The notes: generated by a model from the sequence alone, not told the origin. DNA of 9,465 bases from Gammaproteobacteria bacterium (GCA_028281205.1 JANQKJ010000059.1:1-9465), one strand, 5' to 3'. Counted from the stretch's first letter, positions 1-7,582 are shown. Made by a program: numbers and translations.

Positions 1-1859
1 TCGTTGGAGCCGTCTGACTTATTATCATCTTCCCAGCCATCAGGAGTGCGTGGCTGTTTGCCCGCCATGATGTCATCAATCTGGTCAGTATCAATGGTCT
101 CATACTTAACTAAGGCATCAGCCATGACATGAAGTTTATCTAAATTCTCTGTGAGTATATTTTTAGCACGCTCGTAATTGCTATCGATGATTCTACGCAC
201 TTCACCATCAATAGTATGCGCAGTTTCATCTGACACAGTTTTAGTCTGCGTTACTGAATGCCCAAGGAACACTTCACCATCTTCTTCACTGTATGAAAGT
301 GGTCCCATCTTTTCAGACAAGCCCCACTTAGTAACCATACCACGCGCAATATCAGTTGCACGTTCAATGTCGTTAGAGGCACCGGTTGTTACAGCTTCAG
401 CACCAAAGATAATCTCTTCCGCTAAGCGACCACCAAACAGTGTTGAAATCTGACTTTCCAGGCGTTGTTTGCTGTGACTGTAACGATCCTCTTCAGGCAG
501 GAACATAGTGACACCTAATGCGCGTCCACGCGGAATAATTGTTACTTTATAGACAGGATCATGTTCGGGAACGAGTCGTCCAACAATTGCATGGCCAGCC
601 TCATGGTAAGCAGTAAGTTTCTTTTCATCATCACTCATTACCATAGACTTACGCTCAGAGCCCATGATGATTTTGTCTTTAGCGCGTTCGAATTCATCCA
701 TTTCTACATTGCGCTTATTCGCACGTGCTGCAAACAAGGCCGCCTCATTAACAAGGTTTGCCAAATCAGCACCAGAGAAACCCGGCGTGCCTCGTGCAAT
801 CAAATCAGCACGCACATCTTTACCTAAAGGTACTTTGCGCATATGTACTTTGAGAATTTGCTCGCGACCACGCAGGTCGGGTAACGGTACTGTTACTTGG
901 CGGTCAAAACGACCTGGTCTTAATAATGCAGGGTCTAATACGTCGGGTCTGTTAGTTGCAGCAATGACAATGACACCTTCACTACCTTCGAAACCATCCA
1001 TTTCAACAAGTAATTGGTTAAGTGTTTGCTCACGCTCATCATGACCACCACCTAAACCTGCGCCACGATGGCGACCCACGGCATCAATCTCATCAATGAA
1101 GATAATACACGGTGCATGTTTCTTTGCTTGAGCGAACATGTCACGTACTCGTGATGCACCCACACCAACAAACATCTCTACGAAATCAGAACCGGAAATT
1201 GTAAAGAAAGGTACTTTAGCTTCGCCGGCGATCGCTTTGGCAAGCAATGTTTTACCAGTACCTGGTGAACCCACCATTAGAACACCACGTGGGATCTTTC
1301 CACCTAGTTTTTGGAATTTACTTGGATCACGAAGGAATTCTACCAATTCAGAAACTTCATCTTTTGCTTCCTCAACACCCGCCACATCCGCGAATGTAAC
1401 TTTGATTTGGTCTTCACCCATTAGGCGTGCTTTGCTCTTTCCAAATGACATGGCACCACGAGAACCGCCGCCGCCCTGCATCTGGCGCATCAAGAAAATC
1501 CACACACCAATAAGCAATAGCATTGGGAACCAGCTAATAAAGATATCGACTAGAATTGAGCGTGACTGCCCAGGGTTAGTTTGAATGATTACGTTATTCG
1601 CTAACAACTCATTAACGAGTTGATCATCATTAGGGTTATAGGCTGTGAACTTTTCACCGCTGACTTTGAAACCTTGGATAGTTCGGTTATCAGCCTCAAT
1701 TGTAACTTCACGAATTTGACCGGATCGAATCTCTTCAACAAATTGCGAATATGAAAGCTGCGCGGTTTGTTGAGTATTCTTCGTGAAATTATTAAAGACA
1801 GACATCAATACAACCACGATGACTGCCCACAAAATTAAATTTTTCACCATATCATTCAT
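1..1859 (-). CDS. ftsH: ATP-dependent zinc metalloprotease FtsH, C-terminus cut off by window edge
   Basis: Membrane-anchored AAA+ protease that degrades damaged membrane proteins and short-lived regulators (in E. coli, sigma-32 and LpxC). About 619 residues are visible; E. coli FtsH is about 645, so roughly 20-30 C-terminal residues lie beyond the left edge. Seen in order: N-terminal membrane segment (about residues 7-22), periplasmic domain, second membrane segment (about 106-124, around W110), a Gly-rich linker, Walker A GSPGTGKT (197-204, K203), Walker B IFIDEID with D256-E257, the second region of homology ending RPGRFD, and the protease zinc site HEAGH (H419, E420, H423) with third ligand D497. 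The spacing between zinc ligands equals that of E. coli. Start chosen as ATG at 1859, preceded by GAGGTG (1864-1869). The frame-shifted ATG at 1855 hits a stop at once. Unusual: Ser198 where Pro is normal in Walker A. It lies 46 bp downstream of rlmE, matching the rlmE-ftsH pairing of E. coli, so co-transcription is likely. Confidence 0.98.
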   Translation of the reverse strand, partial: MNDMVKNLILWAVIVVVLMSVFNNFTKNTQQTAQLSYSQFVEEIRSGQIREVTIEADNRTIQGFKVSGEKFTAYNPNDDQLVNELLANNVIIQTNPGQSRSILVDIFISWFPMLLLIGVWIFLMRQMQGGGGSRGAMSFGKSKARLMGEDQIKVTFADVAGVEEAKDEVSELVEFLRDPSKFQKLGGKIPRGVLMVGSPGTGKTLLAKAIAGEAKVPFFTISGSDFVEMFVGVGASRVRDMFAQAKKHAPCIIFIDEIDAVGRHRGAGLGGGHDEREQTLNQLLVEMDGFEGSEGVIVIAATNRPDVLDPALLRPGRFDRQVTVPLPDLRGREQILKVHMRKVPLGKDVRADLIARGTPGFSGADLANLVNEAALFAARANKRNVEMDEFERAKDKIIMGSERKSMVMSDDEKKLTAYHEAGHAIVGRLVPEHDPVYKVTIIPRGRALGVTMFLPEEDRYSHSKQRLESQISTLFGGRLAEEIIFGAEAVTTGASNDIERATDIARGMVTKWGLSEKMGPLSYSEEDGEVFLGHSVTQTKTVSDETAHTIDGEVRRIIDSNYERAKNILTENLDKLHVMADALVKYETIDTDQIDDIMAGKQPRTPDGWEDDNKSDGSN

Positions 1860-1905
1860 CTAACACCTCATATGAGCACACTGCATCCTTGTGAATCTAA
1901 CCCTA

Positions 1906-2529
1906 CTATAACCCAAATTCAGTTGCGACCGCATACATCTCTCGACTTTCCTTGCGCGATGCCTGCGGTTTAAAAGTTGAAACCCGCTTAAAACTAGACC
2001 TTAGCTCCTGGATATATTGTACATATCCTTCACCCTGGAACAGTTTTACAGCAAATCCACCACCCTTTGTAAGGTGTTGTCTGGCAAAGTCTAGCGCGAG
2101 CTCAGCTAAATACATGGATTTAGGCTGATCGACGGCCTTGTTACCAGATATATTGGGGGCAATGTCAGATAATACAAGGTCAACTGAATGATTATTAAGC
2201 GATTCTACCAACTTATCTAATACTTCATTTTCAGTAAAATCGCCCTGTATAACACACACACCTTCGATAGGATCCATTTCCAGAATATCTAGCGCAATTA
2301 CTTTACCGGCTGAACCCGGAACATTTTTAACTATATATTGCGACCAGGCGCCCGGCGCGGCACCCAGGTCGACTATGAATTGATGTGGCTGGAAAATTTG
2401 GTATTTGCTATCAATTTCTTGCAACTTATAAACAGCACGGGAGCGGTAACCTTCAGATTTTGCACGCGCAACATACGGGTCTTTGCTTTGTCGATTTAAC
2501 CAACGCGAACTGCTTTTACTTCTTGCCAC
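1906..2529 (-). CDS. rlmE: 23S rRNA 2'-O-methyltransferase RlmE (FtsJ/RrmJ)
   Basis: SAM-dependent enzyme that methylates the 2'-O of U2552 in the A-loop of 23S rRNA, a late step of 50S assembly; heat-induced in E. coli. The protein is 207 residues (E. coli 209). Visible: the N-terminal SSSRWL segment, SAM-binding motif DLGAAPGAWSQ (54-64), and the K-D-K-E catalytic tetrad of the family as K35, D122 (in LSDIAPNISG), K162 (in VKLFQGEG) and E197 (in SREMYAV). The start is GTG at 2529. The only nearby upstream ATG is out of frame and reaches a stop after one codon. No Shine-Dalgarno is seen upstream, so initiation probably depends on coupling to greA or on a short leader. It sits 29 bp after greA and 46 bp before ftsH. 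A weak sigma-32-like promoter overlaps the end of greA. Confidence 0.97.
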   Translation of the reverse strand: MARSKSSSRWLNRQSKDPYVARAKSEGYRSRAVYKLQEIDSKYQIFQPHQFIVDLGAAPGAWSQYIVKNVPGSAGKVIALDILEMDPIEGVCVIQGDFTENEVLDKLVESLNNHSVDLVLSDIAPNISGNKAVDQPKSMYLAELALDFARQHLTKGGGFAVKLFQGEGYVQYIQELRSSFKRVSTFKPQASRKESREMYAVATEFGL

Positions 2530-2551
2530 AAATTAGTGCATATAATTAACA

Positions 2552-2579
2552 GTATGGACTACACGTAACGCACAGCAAG
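2552..2579 (-). promoter_or_regulatory. Candidate heat-shock (sigma-32-like) promoter for rlmE-ftsH
   Basis: On the minus strand, CTTGCT (2579-2574) is followed after 14 nt by GTCCATAC (2559-2552). This partly matches the sigma-32 pattern CTTGAA, 13-17 nt, CCCCATNT. The match keeps CTTG and CCAT but misses the first two C of the -10 box. It overlaps the 3' end of greA and would start RNA near 2545, about 16 nt before the rlmE GTG. In E. coli a heat-shock promoter precedes rlmE-ftsH, which makes the position plausible. It was found by eye and could be chance. Confidence 0.28.
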
Positions 2580-3035
2580 AATTTCATATTCTTTTTCACC
2601 ACCCGGTGCTACCACCGTGGCAATATCTCCTTCATTCTTGCCAATCAAAGCACGTGCAATAGGCGAGCTTATTGATATTAAACCTTGTTTAATATCAGCT
2701 TCATCCTCCCCAACAATTTGATAAGTTACTTCATCGCCGGTTTCTTCGTCAGCAAGCTCAACTGTAGCGCCAAAAACAATGCGCCCGCCGGTATCAAGTT
2801 TAGTTACATCTATAATCTCAGCATTGGAAAGCTTGCCTTCAATATCCTGAATACGTCCTTCAATAAAACTTTGTTGTTCACGCGCAGCATGGTATTCAGC
2901 ATTTTCTTTTAAATCGCCATGTTCACGTGCTGTCGCAATGGCATCAATCACCCGCGGCCGATCAACAGTTTTCAACTGCTGTAATTCGTCGCGAAGTTTC
3001 TGTGCGCCACGTGCGGTTAAAGGAACTTTATTCAT
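2559..3035 (-). CDS. greA: Transcription elongation factor GreA
   Basis: Binds the secondary channel of RNA polymerase and stimulates cleavage of backtracked RNA 3' ends, rescuing arrested complexes. At 158 residues it has the same length as E. coli GreA. The N-terminal antiparallel coiled coil (about 1-75) carries the signature REHGDLKENAEYHAAREQQ, with the two acidic tip residues D41 and E44 that position the catalytic metal. The C-terminal FKBP-like domain (about 80-158) contains the SPIARALIGK signature (124-133). The ATG at 3035 gives the usual family N-terminus (MNKVPLTARGAQKL). The 12-bp gap after the carB stop (3036-3047) is AT-rich with no Shine-Dalgarno, so translation is probably coupled to carB or uses an unstructured initiation region. 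It is followed by rlmE; the yhbY gene that separates these two in E. coli is absent. Confidence 0.98.
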   Translation of the reverse strand: MNKVPLTARGAQKLRDELQQLKTVDRPRVIDAIATAREHGDLKENAEYHAAREQQSFIEGRIQDIEGKLSNAEIIDVTKLDTGGRIVFGATVELADEETGDEVTYQIVGEDEADIKQGLISISSPIARALIGKNEGDIATVVAPGGEKEYEILAVRYV

Positions 3036-3047
3036 AATATGTTGTTA

Positions 3048-6000
3048 TTAATTAGCTAATTGCGCATGTAAATCTTGTAATGGATAAACATCACTGGATG
3101 CGCCTTGTTCAATCGCATGTATTAACGCCCACGCACCCGTTATAGTCGTGGTGTAACAAACTTTCTTTTGTAAAGCTTTACGCCTAATTGTAAACGAGTC
3201 TGCAATCGCCTGCTTGCCTTCTGTTGTATTTACAATTAAATCAATCTTCTCGTCAATAATCATATCGACCACATGGGGGCGACCTTGCCTTACCTTATTC
3301 ACATATAAGCATGCTATGTCGTTTACTTCTAAATAGTTAGCTGTACCGTCGGTAGCAATAATTTCAAACCCCAGGCGGATTAATTGCTTCGCAACTTTGG
3401 CAGTTTCGGCTTTATCTGTATCACGCACACTTATGAATACACGACCACTTAAAGGTAAATCTACACCCGCAGCTACTTGCGACTTAGCAAAAGCCTCACC
3501 AAAAGTCTTACCCACTCCCATAACTTCACCGGTAGACTTCATTTCTGGACCAAGAATTGGATCCACACCGACAAACTTCATGAAGGGAAATACCGCTTCT
3601 TTCACCGAATAGTGATCTGGTGTGATTTCAGTTTTAATGTTTTGTTGTTGCAGAGTCATGCCCACCATACAGCGTGCAGCAATCTTTGCCAATGGTAAAC
3701 CAATAGACTTAGACACAAATGGTATAGTCCGTGAGGCTCTTGGGTTCACTTCCAGCAAGTAAATATCCTCGCCTTTGACAGCAAACTGAATATTCATTAA
3801 GCCCACAACATTTAAGCCAAATGCAAGTTTTTGTGTCATCTCTTTTAATCGCACTTGCATATCTGCTGACAAAGTATGTGGCGGTAATGAACATGCAGAA
3901 TCACCGGAGTGAATTCCTGCTTGTTCAATATGCTCCATCACACCTGCAACAAATACTTCCTTGCCATCGCAGATTGCATCCACATCAATCTCAATAGCAT
4001 CGGACAGGAATCGATCTAGCAACACCGGCGAATCATTAGATACAGACACAGCGGTACTCATGTATTGCATAAGATCATCGTCGTTGTACACAATTTCCAT
4101 TGCACGACCACCTAACACATAGGAAGGCCTCACTACTAGTGGATAACCAATTTCATTTGCTAACGGGACAGCCTCTTCGGCACTACGCGCAGTTGCATTG
4201 GGCGGTTGTAATAACTCTAATTCATTCACTAATGCTTGGAATCTTTCACGATCTTCAGCTAAATCTATTGAATCAGGTGTTGTGCCAATTATAGGCACGC
4301 CCGCCGCTTCTAAATCACGCGCAAGTTTTAGTGGTGTCTGACCACCAAACTGTACAATGACTCCTGCAGGTTTTTCTATATGGCAAATCTCCAACACATC
4401 TTCTAAAGTCAGCGGATCAAAGTACAAGCGATCTGATGTATCGTAATCTGTTGAAACAGTTTCCGGATTACAGTTCACCATAATTGTTTCGTAGCCATCA
4501 TCACGCATGGCTAATGCGGCATGTACACAGCAATAATCAAATTCTATTCCTTGACCAATGCGGTTTGGACCACCACCCAACACCATAATTTTTTTCTTAT
4601 CAGAAACTTCCGCTTCACACTCATGTTCATAACTGGAGTACATATAAGCAGTGCTTGTCGCGAATTCGGCCGCACATGTATCGACTCGCTTATATACCGG
4701 GCGCACTGAATTTTGCCATCGATAATCACGTACACTGGATTCAGTTTCACCATCAATAAGCTGAGCAATACGTCGATCTGAAAAACCCTTTTGTTTAAGC
4801 GCAAATAACTCTTGGGCAGAAATTTGTTTAAGTGTTTTCTCTTGAATACGTTGTTCCGAGTCAATCAAATCATTTATTTGCATAAGGAACCACGGATCTA
4901 CTGCTGTCATTTCAAATAACTTTTCAACATCGTATCCATGTCGCATACCTTCAGCGATATACCAGATACGACTGGGCCCGGTTTCACTAATACGTTCATC
5001 CAAATCATGCTGCCAGTCTGGATTGGACTTATCTACTACTGGGTTAAGCCCATCCATACCTGTTTCTAAACCACGCAATGCTTTTTGAAATGACTCTTGA
5101 AATGTACGTCCGATGGCCATCACTTCCCCGACTGATTTCATTTGCGTGCTAAGCACTGCTGGCGCTTGGGGGAATTTCTCAAATGCAAAACGAGGGATTT
5201 TTGTTACTACATAATCGATGGTCGGTTCAAATGAAGCTGGCGTGGCACCACCAGTAATTTCATTATCCAATTCATCCAAGGTATAACCTACAGCCAGCTT
5301 TGCTGCGACTTTGGCAATTGGGAAACCCGTGGCTTTAGAAGCTAATGCAGAAGAACGTGACACCCTTGGATTCATTTCTATTACAACCAGGCGTCCGTCC
5401 TTAGGGTTTACCGAAAACTGTACATTTGAACCACCCGTATCGACACCGATTTTACGCAATACTTCTATCGAGGCATTACGCATAATTTGATATTCCTTAT
5501 CCGTCAGAGTTTGTGCCGGTGCCACAGTAATTGAGTCGCCCGTGTGGACACCCATAGGATCTAAGTTTTCAATTGAACAAATAATAATGCAATTATTTGC
5601 ATGATCTCGCACGACTTCCATCTCATATTCTTTCCAACCCAAAAGTGACTCTTCCAGTAACACTTCTGTCGTTGGCGACAAATCTAAACCGCGCGCAACA
5701 ATAGTTTCAAACTCTTCCATGTTATAAGCAATACCACCACCACTACCGCCTAATGTAAAAGAAGGACGAATAATAGTTGGGAAGCCCACTTGAGGCTGAA
5801 TCTGTAACGCTTCTTCCATACTATGCGCTACAGCTGAACGAGCAGATTCAAGGCCAATTTCGTCCATTGCCACTTTAAACTTCTCGCGATCTTCCGCCAT
5901 ATCAATTGCTTGTTTAGAGGCGCCAATCATTTCCACATTATGTTTTTCAAGCACTCCTTCCCGATCCAAATCTAGGGCGCAATTCAATGCCGTCTGGCCA

Positions 6001-6272
6001 CCCATAGTTGGCAATAATGCATCGGGCTTTTCACGCTCGATAATTTTTGCCACGGTTTGCCAGGTAATGGGTTCGATATAAATTACATCGGCTGTATCCG
6101 GGTCTGTCATGATGGTGGCCGGATTAGAGTTCACCAAAATAACTTTATACCCTTCTTCACGCAGTGCTTTACATGCTTGCACACCTGAGTAATCAAACTC
6201 ACACGCCTGGCCAATAATAATTGGGCCAGCACCAATCAAAAGTATGGATTTAATGTCTGTACGTTTTGCCAT
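3048..6272 (-). CDS. carB: Carbamoyl-phosphate synthase large subunit
   Basis: Uses two ATP, bicarbonate and ammonia channelled from CarA to make carbamoyl phosphate for arginine and pyrimidine synthesis. It has 1074 residues (E. coli 1073). Domain order follows the family: carboxyphosphate ATP-grasp (about 1-400), oligomerisation (about 400-555), carbamoyl-phosphate ATP-grasp (about 556-935) and the allosteric MGS-like domain (about 936-1074). First active site: R129, R169, E215, E299, N301, with glycine loop TLGGSGGG. Second: R715, E761, E841, N843. The ornithine-site residues E783, E892 and T1042, and the UMP/IMP-site residues K954, T974, T977, K993, N1015 and T1017, all fall at E. coli numbering. 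I infer the usual ornithine activation and UMP inhibition. The ATG at 6272 lies 5 bp after the carA stop with only a weak, distant GAAG, which fits translational coupling. Unlike some pseudomonads, no extra reading frame separates carA and carB. Confidence 0.99.
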   Translation of the reverse strand: MAKRTDIKSILLIGAGPIIIGQACEFDYSGVQACKALREEGYKVILVNSNPATIMTDPDTADVIYIEPITWQTVAKIIEREKPDALLPTMGGQTALNCALDLDREGVLEKHNVEMIGASKQAIDMAEDREKFKVAMDEIGLESARSAVAHSMEEALQIQPQVGFPTIIRPSFTLGGSGGGIAYNMEEFETIVARGLDLSPTTEVLLEESLLGWKEYEMEVVRDHANNCIIICSIENLDPMGVHTGDSITVAPAQTLTDKEYQIMRNASIEVLRKIGVDTGGSNVQFSVNPKDGRLVVIEMNPRVSRSSALASKATGFPIAKVAAKLAVGYTLDELDNEITGGATPASFEPTIDYVVTKIPRFAFEKFPQAPAVLSTQMKSVGEVMAIGRTFQESFQKALRGLETGMDGLNPVVDKSNPDWQHDLDERISETGPSRIWYIAEGMRHGYDVEKLFEMTAVDPWFLMQINDLIDSEQRIQEKTLKQISAQELFALKQKGFSDRRIAQLIDGETESSVRDYRWQNSVRPVYKRVDTCAAEFATSTAYMYSSYEHECEAEVSDKKKIMVLGGGPNRIGQGIEFDYCCVHAALAMRDDGYETIMVNCNPETVSTDYDTSDRLYFDPLTLEDVLEICHIEKPAGVIVQFGGQTPLKLARDLEAAGVPIIGTTPDSIDLAEDRERFQALVNELELLQPPNATARSAEEAVPLANEIGYPLVVRPSYVLGGRAMEIVYNDDDLMQYMSTAVSVSNDSPVLLDRFLSDAIEIDVDAICDGKEVFVAGVMEHIEQAGIHSGDSACSLPPHTLSADMQVRLKEMTQKLAFGLNVVGLMNIQFAVKGEDIYLLEVNPRASRTIPFVSKSIGLPLAKIAARCMVGMTLQQQNIKTEITPDHYSVKEAVFPFMKFVGVDPILGPEMKSTGEVMGVGKTFGEAFAKSQVAAGVDLPLSGRVFISVRDTDKAETAKVAKQLIRLGFEIIATDGTANYLEVNDIACLYVNKVRQGRPHVVDMIIDEKIDLIVNTTEGKQAIADSFTIRRKALQKKVCYTTTITGAWALIHAIEQGASSDVYPLQDLHAQLAN

Positions 6273-6277
6273 AGTAA

Positions 6278-7414
6278 TTATGCTTCACGTCTGGCGCGCA
6301 TTGCGTCAATAAAAGGTTGGAATAACTCACGCACGTCGTGCGGTCCTGGACTGGCTTCAGGATGTCCTTGAAAACTATAGGCCGGCACATCGCGATGGCG
6401 GATACCTTGCAAACTACCATCGAACAAAGAACGATGAGTAGGAATCAGTACATCAGGTAAAGACTGTTCATCTACTGCAAAACCATGATTTTGACTACTA
6501 ATCATCACACGACCGGTGTGTAAATCTTTCACAGGATGATTGGCACCATGATGGCCAAATTTCATTTTTACAGTATTCGCACCACAGGCTAAGCCAAACA
6601 GCTGATGCCCTAAGCAAATACCAAAAGTAGGAAGCTTGGCAGCAATAACTTCTTTGATCATAGCAATTGCATAATCACACGGCTCAGGATCACCGGGGCC
6701 ATTTGATAAAAATACTCCTTCCGGATTCAACTCAGATAATTGTGCAAAAGATGTTTGTGCTGGCAGGACTTGTAACTCGCAGCCTAGGTCTGTAAGTATT
6801 CTTAAAATATTATGCTTAACACCATAATCAAGTGCGATCACTTTATATGGTTTTTGTTGTGCAATGGATTGATTATAACCTTGTTTAATTGACCAAGTAC
6901 CTTCACGCCATGCATAGGCTTTATCAGTGCTGACTTGCTTGGCCAGATCCATTCCTTTTAAACCTGCAAACTGTTTTGCCTGGGTTACTAACTCATTGGT
7001 GTTCACTTCACCTGTAGCAATCACGCCATTAAGCGCACCTTTTTCTCTTAGCCTGCGCGTTAAACTGCGTGTATCAATATTGGCAATCGCAACTATATTA
7101 TGCGCCAATAAATAATCTTGTAGTGATTGTTCACAACGCCAGTTAGAAGTGGCAACAGGCAAATCTCGTATCACCAGACCAGCGCAATATAGTTGTTTGG
7201 ATTCCCAGTCCTCTTGATTAGCACCTACATTACCAATGTGAGGATAAGTGAGCGTGACGATTTGTTTACTGTAGGAGGGGTCAGTGAGGATTTCTTGATA
7301 GCCCGTCAATGAAGTATTAAAAACAACTTCACCTTCAGTGATGCCCGCGGCACCAATAGCAATACCTTGGAAGATGGTTCCGTCTTCAAGTACTAAATAA
7401 GCGGGTGTACTCAA
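6278..7414 (-). CDS. carA: Carbamoyl-phosphate synthase small (glutaminase) subunit, TTG start
   Basis: Hydrolyses glutamine and passes ammonia to CarB. With the TTG start it has 378 residues (E. coli 382). The N-terminal CarA-specific domain begins near residue 5 (AYLVLEDGT, then GEVVFNTSLTGYQEILTDPSYS at 28-49). The C-terminal class I glutamine amidotransferase domain holds the nucleophile C267 in GICLGHQ and the partners H351 and E353 in FQGHPEASPGP. The start is set at TTG 7414-7412 because a perfect AGGAGG lies 6 nt upstream and because the protein then aligns with E. coli CarA from its first residues. The frame stays open upstream to a GTG at 7504, adding 30 residues (starting MTASKSQNTN). 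That extension is unlike the family, would be encoded through a terminator hairpin, and has no correctly spaced ribosome site. carB follows after 5 bp. Confidence 0.97.
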   Translation of the reverse strand: MSTPAYLVLEDGTIFQGIAIGAAGITEGEVVFNTSLTGYQEILTDPSYSKQIVTLTYPHIGNVGANQEDWESKQLYCAGLVIRDLPVATSNWRCEQSLQDYLLAHNIVAIANIDTRSLTRRLREKGALNGVIATGEVNTNELVTQAKQFAGLKGMDLAKQVSTDKAYAWREGTWSIKQGYNQSIAQQKPYKVIALDYGVKHNILRILTDLGCELQVLPAQTSFAQLSELNPEGVFLSNGPGDPEPCDYAIAMIKEVIAAKLPTFGICLGHQLFGLACGANTVKMKFGHHGANHPVKDLHTGRVMISSQNHGFAVDEQSLPDVLIPTHRSLFDGSLQGIRHRDVPAYSFQGHPEASPGPHDVRELFQPFIDAMRARREA

Positions 7415-7420
7415 ACGCTT

Positions 7421-7426
7421 CCTCCT
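7421..7426 (-). promoter_or_regulatory. Strong Shine-Dalgarno that decides the carA TTG start
   Basis: The minus strand reads AGGAGG at 7426-7421, then 6 nt, then TTG at 7414-7412. It is the best ribosome binding site in the window and sits at ideal spacing. It compensates for the weak TTG codon and argues against the longer GTG-initiated form. Confidence 0.92.
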
Positions 7427-7428
7427 GA

Positions 7429-7438
7429 ACGTGCACGT
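7429..7438. repeat. 10-bp perfect palindrome before carA
   Basis: ACGTGCACGT is a perfect inverted repeat placed directly between the T-run of the terminator and the carA Shine-Dalgarno. It could be a protein-binding site or part of a leader RNA structure, or it may be chance. It does not match the PurR or ARG-box consensus as I remember them. Confidence 0.5.
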
Positions 7439-7469
7439 AAAAAACGGGGCATCATAATGAGGCCCCGTT
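7439..7469 (-). terminator. Intrinsic terminator / possible attenuator in the dapB-carA spacer
   Basis: On the minus strand, AACGGGGC (7469-7462) pairs perfectly with GCCCCGTT (7450-7443) across an 11-nt loop. The loop can add three inner pairs (TCA with TGA) after one mismatch. Six T (7444-7439) run from the end of the 3' arm. The GC-rich stem plus T-run is a textbook Rho-independent terminator. It lies 114 nt past the dapB stop and ends 24 nt before the carA start. It may simply end dnaJ-dapB transcripts, or act as an attenuator, since carAB has no room for a conventional promoter after it. I found no clear antiterminator partner for the stem in the upstream spacer. Confidence 0.85.
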
Positions 7470-7489
7470 AAGAAATTTGTATTTTGGCT

Positions 7490-7582
7490 TTTTGAGGCTG
7501 TCACCTCGGAGCAGATTGTACTGCATGTCGCCTTATGTCGATAGGGTTGAGCGAGTGAATTTAACTATCTATTTTGAGGCTG
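7490..7582 (-). repeat. 11-bp direct repeat pair in the carA leader
   Basis: CAGCCTCAAAA (minus strand) occurs exactly at 7582-7572, straight after the dapB stop, and again at 7500-7490, just before the terminator. The copies are 82 bp apart, flanking the promoter candidate. The repeat is certain; any function is unknown and it may be chance. Confidence 0.55.
7515..7541 (-). promoter_or_regulatory. Weak sigma-70-like promoter candidate for carAB
   Basis: The minus strand has TCGACA (7541-7536) as a possible -35 and TACAAT (7520-7515) as a possible -10, five of six matches each. The spacing is 15 nt, shorter than the preferred 17. RNA would start near 7508, giving a leader of about 95 nt that contains the terminator. 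No convincing ARG box is seen nearby. This is the best candidate I found by eye in the spacer. Confidence 0.3.

Noticed and set aside
178..1584. Several plus-strand reading frames of 88-148 codons opposite ftsH
   Set aside because: They lie fully antisense to conserved ftsH coding sequence, resemble no known protein and lack ribosome sites. They are shadows of the minus-strand gene.
1867..1876. 10-bp palindrome CTCATATGAG overlapping the ftsH ribosome site
   Set aside because: It has no loop and is too short to form a stable RNA hairpin; no supporting context for an operator.
1860..1886. Tiny upstream frame (about 8 codons, MQCAHMRC) ending directly before the ftsH ATG
   Set aside because: It has no separate, properly spaced Shine-Dalgarno, and a frame this short is expected by chance.
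3050..3061. 12-bp palindrome AATTAGCTAATT at the end of carB
   Set aside because: It is AT-rich, lacks a loop and T-run, and is made of the last carB codons. It is neither a terminator nor a credible operator.
3397..4709. Short plus- and minus-strand frames inside carB
   Set aside because: carB is intact and conserved over its whole length, so these alternative frames are chance openings.
7421..7461. Pairing of the terminator loop CCUC with the carA Shine-Dalgarno as a riboswitch-like switch
   Set aside because: Only four base pairs are possible and they do not extend, so there is no real support.
7415..7504. CarA as a 408-residue protein starting at GTG 7504
   Set aside because: The extra 30 residues are unlike CarA, are encoded by terminator sequence and have no correctly spaced ribosome site, whereas TTG 7414 has a perfect one.
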